The notes beneath the pieces were generated by a model. That model saw only the letters and a program-made list of their open reading frames with translations, was not told where the DNA came from and made no database searches. A stretch of DNA of 64,000 bases from Bacteroidota bacterium. Lineage in GTDB: Bacteria > Bacteroidota > Bacteroidia > Cytophagales > Cyclobacteriaceae. Position numbers and translations under genes: made by a program. Each line of letters begins with the position of its first letter. Position 1 is the stretch's first letter. Location: positions 29,073 through 93,072 of the forward strand of contig JACOSO010000020.1 in assembly GCA_016178785.1 (NCBI GenBank). The letters run 5' to 3'. Shown here one piece after another: positions 62,667-64,000 of this stretch.

Positions 62667-62759
62667 AGACTTTTAATTAAAGTTTTTCCAACCCATTCTT
62701 CAGAAGTAAAATTATTTTGTCAATCAGAAATTAACTACGACAATAGTTGGACAGGAGAT

Positions 62760-62802
62760 TGATTTAAATCATTCCCTTTTTCCGGATAGTTGGACAATTT
62801 TA
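62760..62802 (+). promoter_or_regulatory. CBS-gene promoter with FNR-type box
   Basis: TGATTTAAATCA (62760-62771), a perfect palindrome extended to TTGAT-N4-ATCAT. CAATTTTA (62795-62802) ends 36.5 bp from the centre and matches TAnnTTTG at four of six fixed bases. Confidence 0.65.
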
Positions 62803-62855
62803 TAGTGGACTTGGAGTAATTAATTAGCTGAAAACGGAATCTTAAATAAACAATT

Positions 62856-63287
62856 ATGGAAAAGATAAGAGATGTATTGAAATCAAAAGGGGGTTCTTTA
62901 ATTTCAATTGAACCTTCGGATACAGTTTACAATGCTCTTGTGTTGATGGTTGAGAAAAACATTGGGGCTCTTTTGGTATTGGATAGGGATGGAAACCTGG
63001 CCGGACTTATTACCGAGCGAAATTATGCCAGAAAAGTCGTCTTAAAAGGAAAATCATCTAAAGATACATTGGTCAAAGAAATTATGATTGAGCACCCTGT
63101 TACTGCCTCCATTGAAGATGATGTACAGCGCTGCATGAAGATCATGACAGATAAATTTATACGCTATCTTCCCGTTATGGATGGTGAAAAGTTAGTGGGG
63201 CTGATTTCAATGGGAGATGTCATAAAATATATAAGTAAAGAGCAGGAGCTTACTATAGAAACACTCGAACATTACATCACGGGGTAA
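62856..63287 (+). CDS. Tandem CBS-domain protein
   Basis: A 143-residue protein made of two CBS motifs (about residues 8-65 and 72-135). The first has IEPSDTVYNALVLMVEKNIGALLVLD and LAGLITERNYARKVV; the second has HPVTASIEDDVQRCMKIM and LVGLISMGDVIKYI. Stand-alone CBS pairs bind adenine nucleotides such as AMP or ATP and sense energy state. M. tuberculosis Hrp1 (Rv2626c), a strongly DosR-induced protein, has the same build. Confidence 0.9.
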   Translation: MEKIRDVLKSKGGSLISIEPSDTVYNALVLMVEKNIGALLVLDRDGNLAGLITERNYARKVVLKGKSSKDTLVKEIMIEHPVTASIEDDVQRCMKIMTDKFIRYLPVMDGEKLVGLISMGDVIKYISKEQELTIETLEHYITG

Positions 63288-63605
63288 GTCCATCATAGTT
63301 TAAACTCTCGAAACTATTCAATGATTGATAAAAAAATATTATCAACGGAAATGATTGATCCAAAAGAAGTCTCGGTCGTTCCTTGACATTCTTTCCTCTT
63401 GCGGCTGATTGCCTGCAATGAGGAGAATGAGTGAGCGCGCCCAAATAGGAGCAGGCCCTTCACGTAGTCTTTGGCTTTTGAACTACCTGACAATAAAGAA
63501 TTTAGTAGGTCATTCGGAAGTCAAATTTTTGGAAATGGTTTCTCTCCCGAATTACTCCCGATTTCGCTGAGATTTGTAGAAATGATTTAGGGGCCGTAAA
63601 AAGAA

Positions 63606-63639
63606 AAAACCTCCTAAACATTTCGTTTTGGGAGGTTTT
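63606..63639 (-). terminator. Intrinsic terminator, minus strand
   Basis: Stem AAAACCTCC / GGAGGTTTT around a short loop; on the minus strand it is followed by TTTTTTCTTTTT. It lies just downstream of a tRNA 3' fragment on the same strand and is probably the original tRNA terminator. The 318 bp from 63288 to 63605 show nothing I recognise. Confidence 0.65.
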
Positions 63640-63659
63640 GCCTTTGATTATTATAAACT

Positions 63660-63683
63660 TGGTGATCCCGCTGGGATTCGAAC
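63660..63683 (-). other. tRNA 3'-end fragment, probable attachment site of an integrated element
   Basis: On the minus strand the 24 bases hold GTTCGAATCCCAGC then GGGATCACCA: a T-loop (TTCGAAT), the 3' half of the T stem (CCCAG), the acceptor 3' strand and an encoded CCA. The sequence upstream on that strand does not continue as a tRNA: the 5' T-stem half should be CTGGG and is not, and no anticodon arm is seen. With a terminator directly after it, this is the att remnant left when an element integrates into a tRNA 3' end. Confidence 0.7.
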
Positions 63684-63871
63684 TCTTCCGATAACCTATT
63701 TAATTTCAATTAGTTACAACAAGCCAAAACCGATTGGTCACAGACTTGGTCACAAGGCCAAATCGATTTTACGCCACACACTTAAAGAACGATTTCTGGT
63801 AATAAATGTAACGAATTTGCTGCGCACATGAAAGCAAAATCGTCCAAATCGAATCAATGAAAAGGACGGAC

Positions 63872-64000
63872 CTACATCAGTCCTTCATCCATCAATGACA
63901 AATATCCTTCAGTTGTGACGATGATGTGATCGAGTACTTCGATGTCGAGCAACTTGCCGCCTTCCCGCATTCTCTTGCTCAGGTCGATGTCGGCTTTGCT
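63872..64000 (-). CDS. radC: RadC/JAB-domain protein (partial, C-terminal end)
   Basis: The last 42 codons on the minus strand, open at the window edge: SKADIDLSKRMREGGKLLDI, then EVLDHIIVTTEGYLSLMDEGLM and a TAG stop at 63872. The D-I-x-L-(S/T)-K and L-L-D-I-x-x-L-D-H-(I/L)-I-V pattern is the end of the RadC (JAB1/MPN) family. Such radC copies are common cargo of Bacteroidota integrative elements, and this one lies on the element side of the tRNA fragment. Confidence 0.7.
   Translation of the reverse strand, partial: SKADIDLSKRMREGGKLLDIEVLDHIIVTTEGYLSLMDEGLM

Noticed and set aside
63325..63345. TTGATAA / TTATCAA inverted repeat as another FNR-type box
   Set aside because: The half-site spacing is too wide for the box and it lies downstream of the CBS gene with no gene start nearby.
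1..64000. CRISPR array, rRNA operon or prophage
   Set aside because: No regularly spaced repeats, no rRNA-like stretch and no phage structural genes are visible; only the extreme right edge shows mobile-element traces.

Overview
The window reads as a Bacteroidota chromosome, most like the Cytophagales. Supporting signs are the low-to-moderate GC, weak AAAG-type ribosome binding sites, promoter -7 elements resembling TAnnTTTG, LolCDE/MacAB-like permeases paired with outer-membrane barrels, and many tandem universal stress proteins (USPs). There is no rRNA operon, no CRISPR array and no complete tRNA. The placement rests on style and protein resemblance only.

Layout. 1-3.5 kb: an FtsX/LolD-type ABC exporter with an outer-membrane barrel. 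4-5.7 kb: a DUF892 protein, a lipoprotein and a CHAD protein. 5.8-13.9 kb: Mg2+ P-type ATPase, two tiny membrane proteins, a USP, a flavin-binding protein, AMP/thymidine phosphorylase, PRPP synthetase and Hsp20. 15.9-21.6 kb: class II ribonucleotide reductase, an AhpD-like gene broken by a small transposable element, a split APH/P-loop kinase pair, a USP and a phosphoribosyltransferase. 21.8-31.2 kb: a frameshifted histidine kinase with its receiver, small membrane proteins, DUF2267, flavodoxin, FtsH, BON protein and RaiA. 31.3-42.1 kb: GH57 amylase, glycogen-synthase-like enzyme, PfkB-type kinase, PEP synthase, SDR and three USPs. 42.1-46.4 kb: Mla lipid transporter and a USP. 46.7-53.5 kb: Ca2+-type P-ATPase, CbpA/CbpM chaperones and a MacAB-like exporter. 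54-59.8 kb: CxC microprotein, thioredoxin, a truncated FNR sensor domain, a sensor protein, and second copies of flavodoxin and RaiA with an AI-2E permease. 60-63.3 kb: a porin flanked by two c-type cytochromes, a second phosphoribosyltransferase and a CBS protein. 63.6-64 kb: a tRNA 3' fragment marks the edge of an integrated element that carries radC.

Main result. I find 22 exact copies of the palindrome TGAY-N4-RTCA, an FNR/Crp-type half-site pair, nearly all in intergenic regions upstream of these genes. At twelve promoters (eleven exact boxes plus the one-mismatch hsp20 box) the box centre lies 36.5 bp from the last base of a TAnnTTTG-like -7 element. That puts the box at about -41.5, the classic class II FNR activation position. 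The genes under it closely mirror the gene content of the mycobacterial DosR hypoxia/dormancy regulon: several USPs, Hsp20, class II RNR, phosphoribosyltransferase, PfkB kinase, P-type ATPase, CBS protein, APH/P-loop kinase, PNPOx-like flavoprotein and ribosome-hibernation factors. I infer a low-oxygen or energy-starvation survival island in which an FNR-like factor replaces DosR.

The island also shows an internal duplication (about 23-31 kb versus 54-60 kb) with uneven decay, several broken genes, and an FNR-like four-cysteine sensor domain with no DNA-binding domain.
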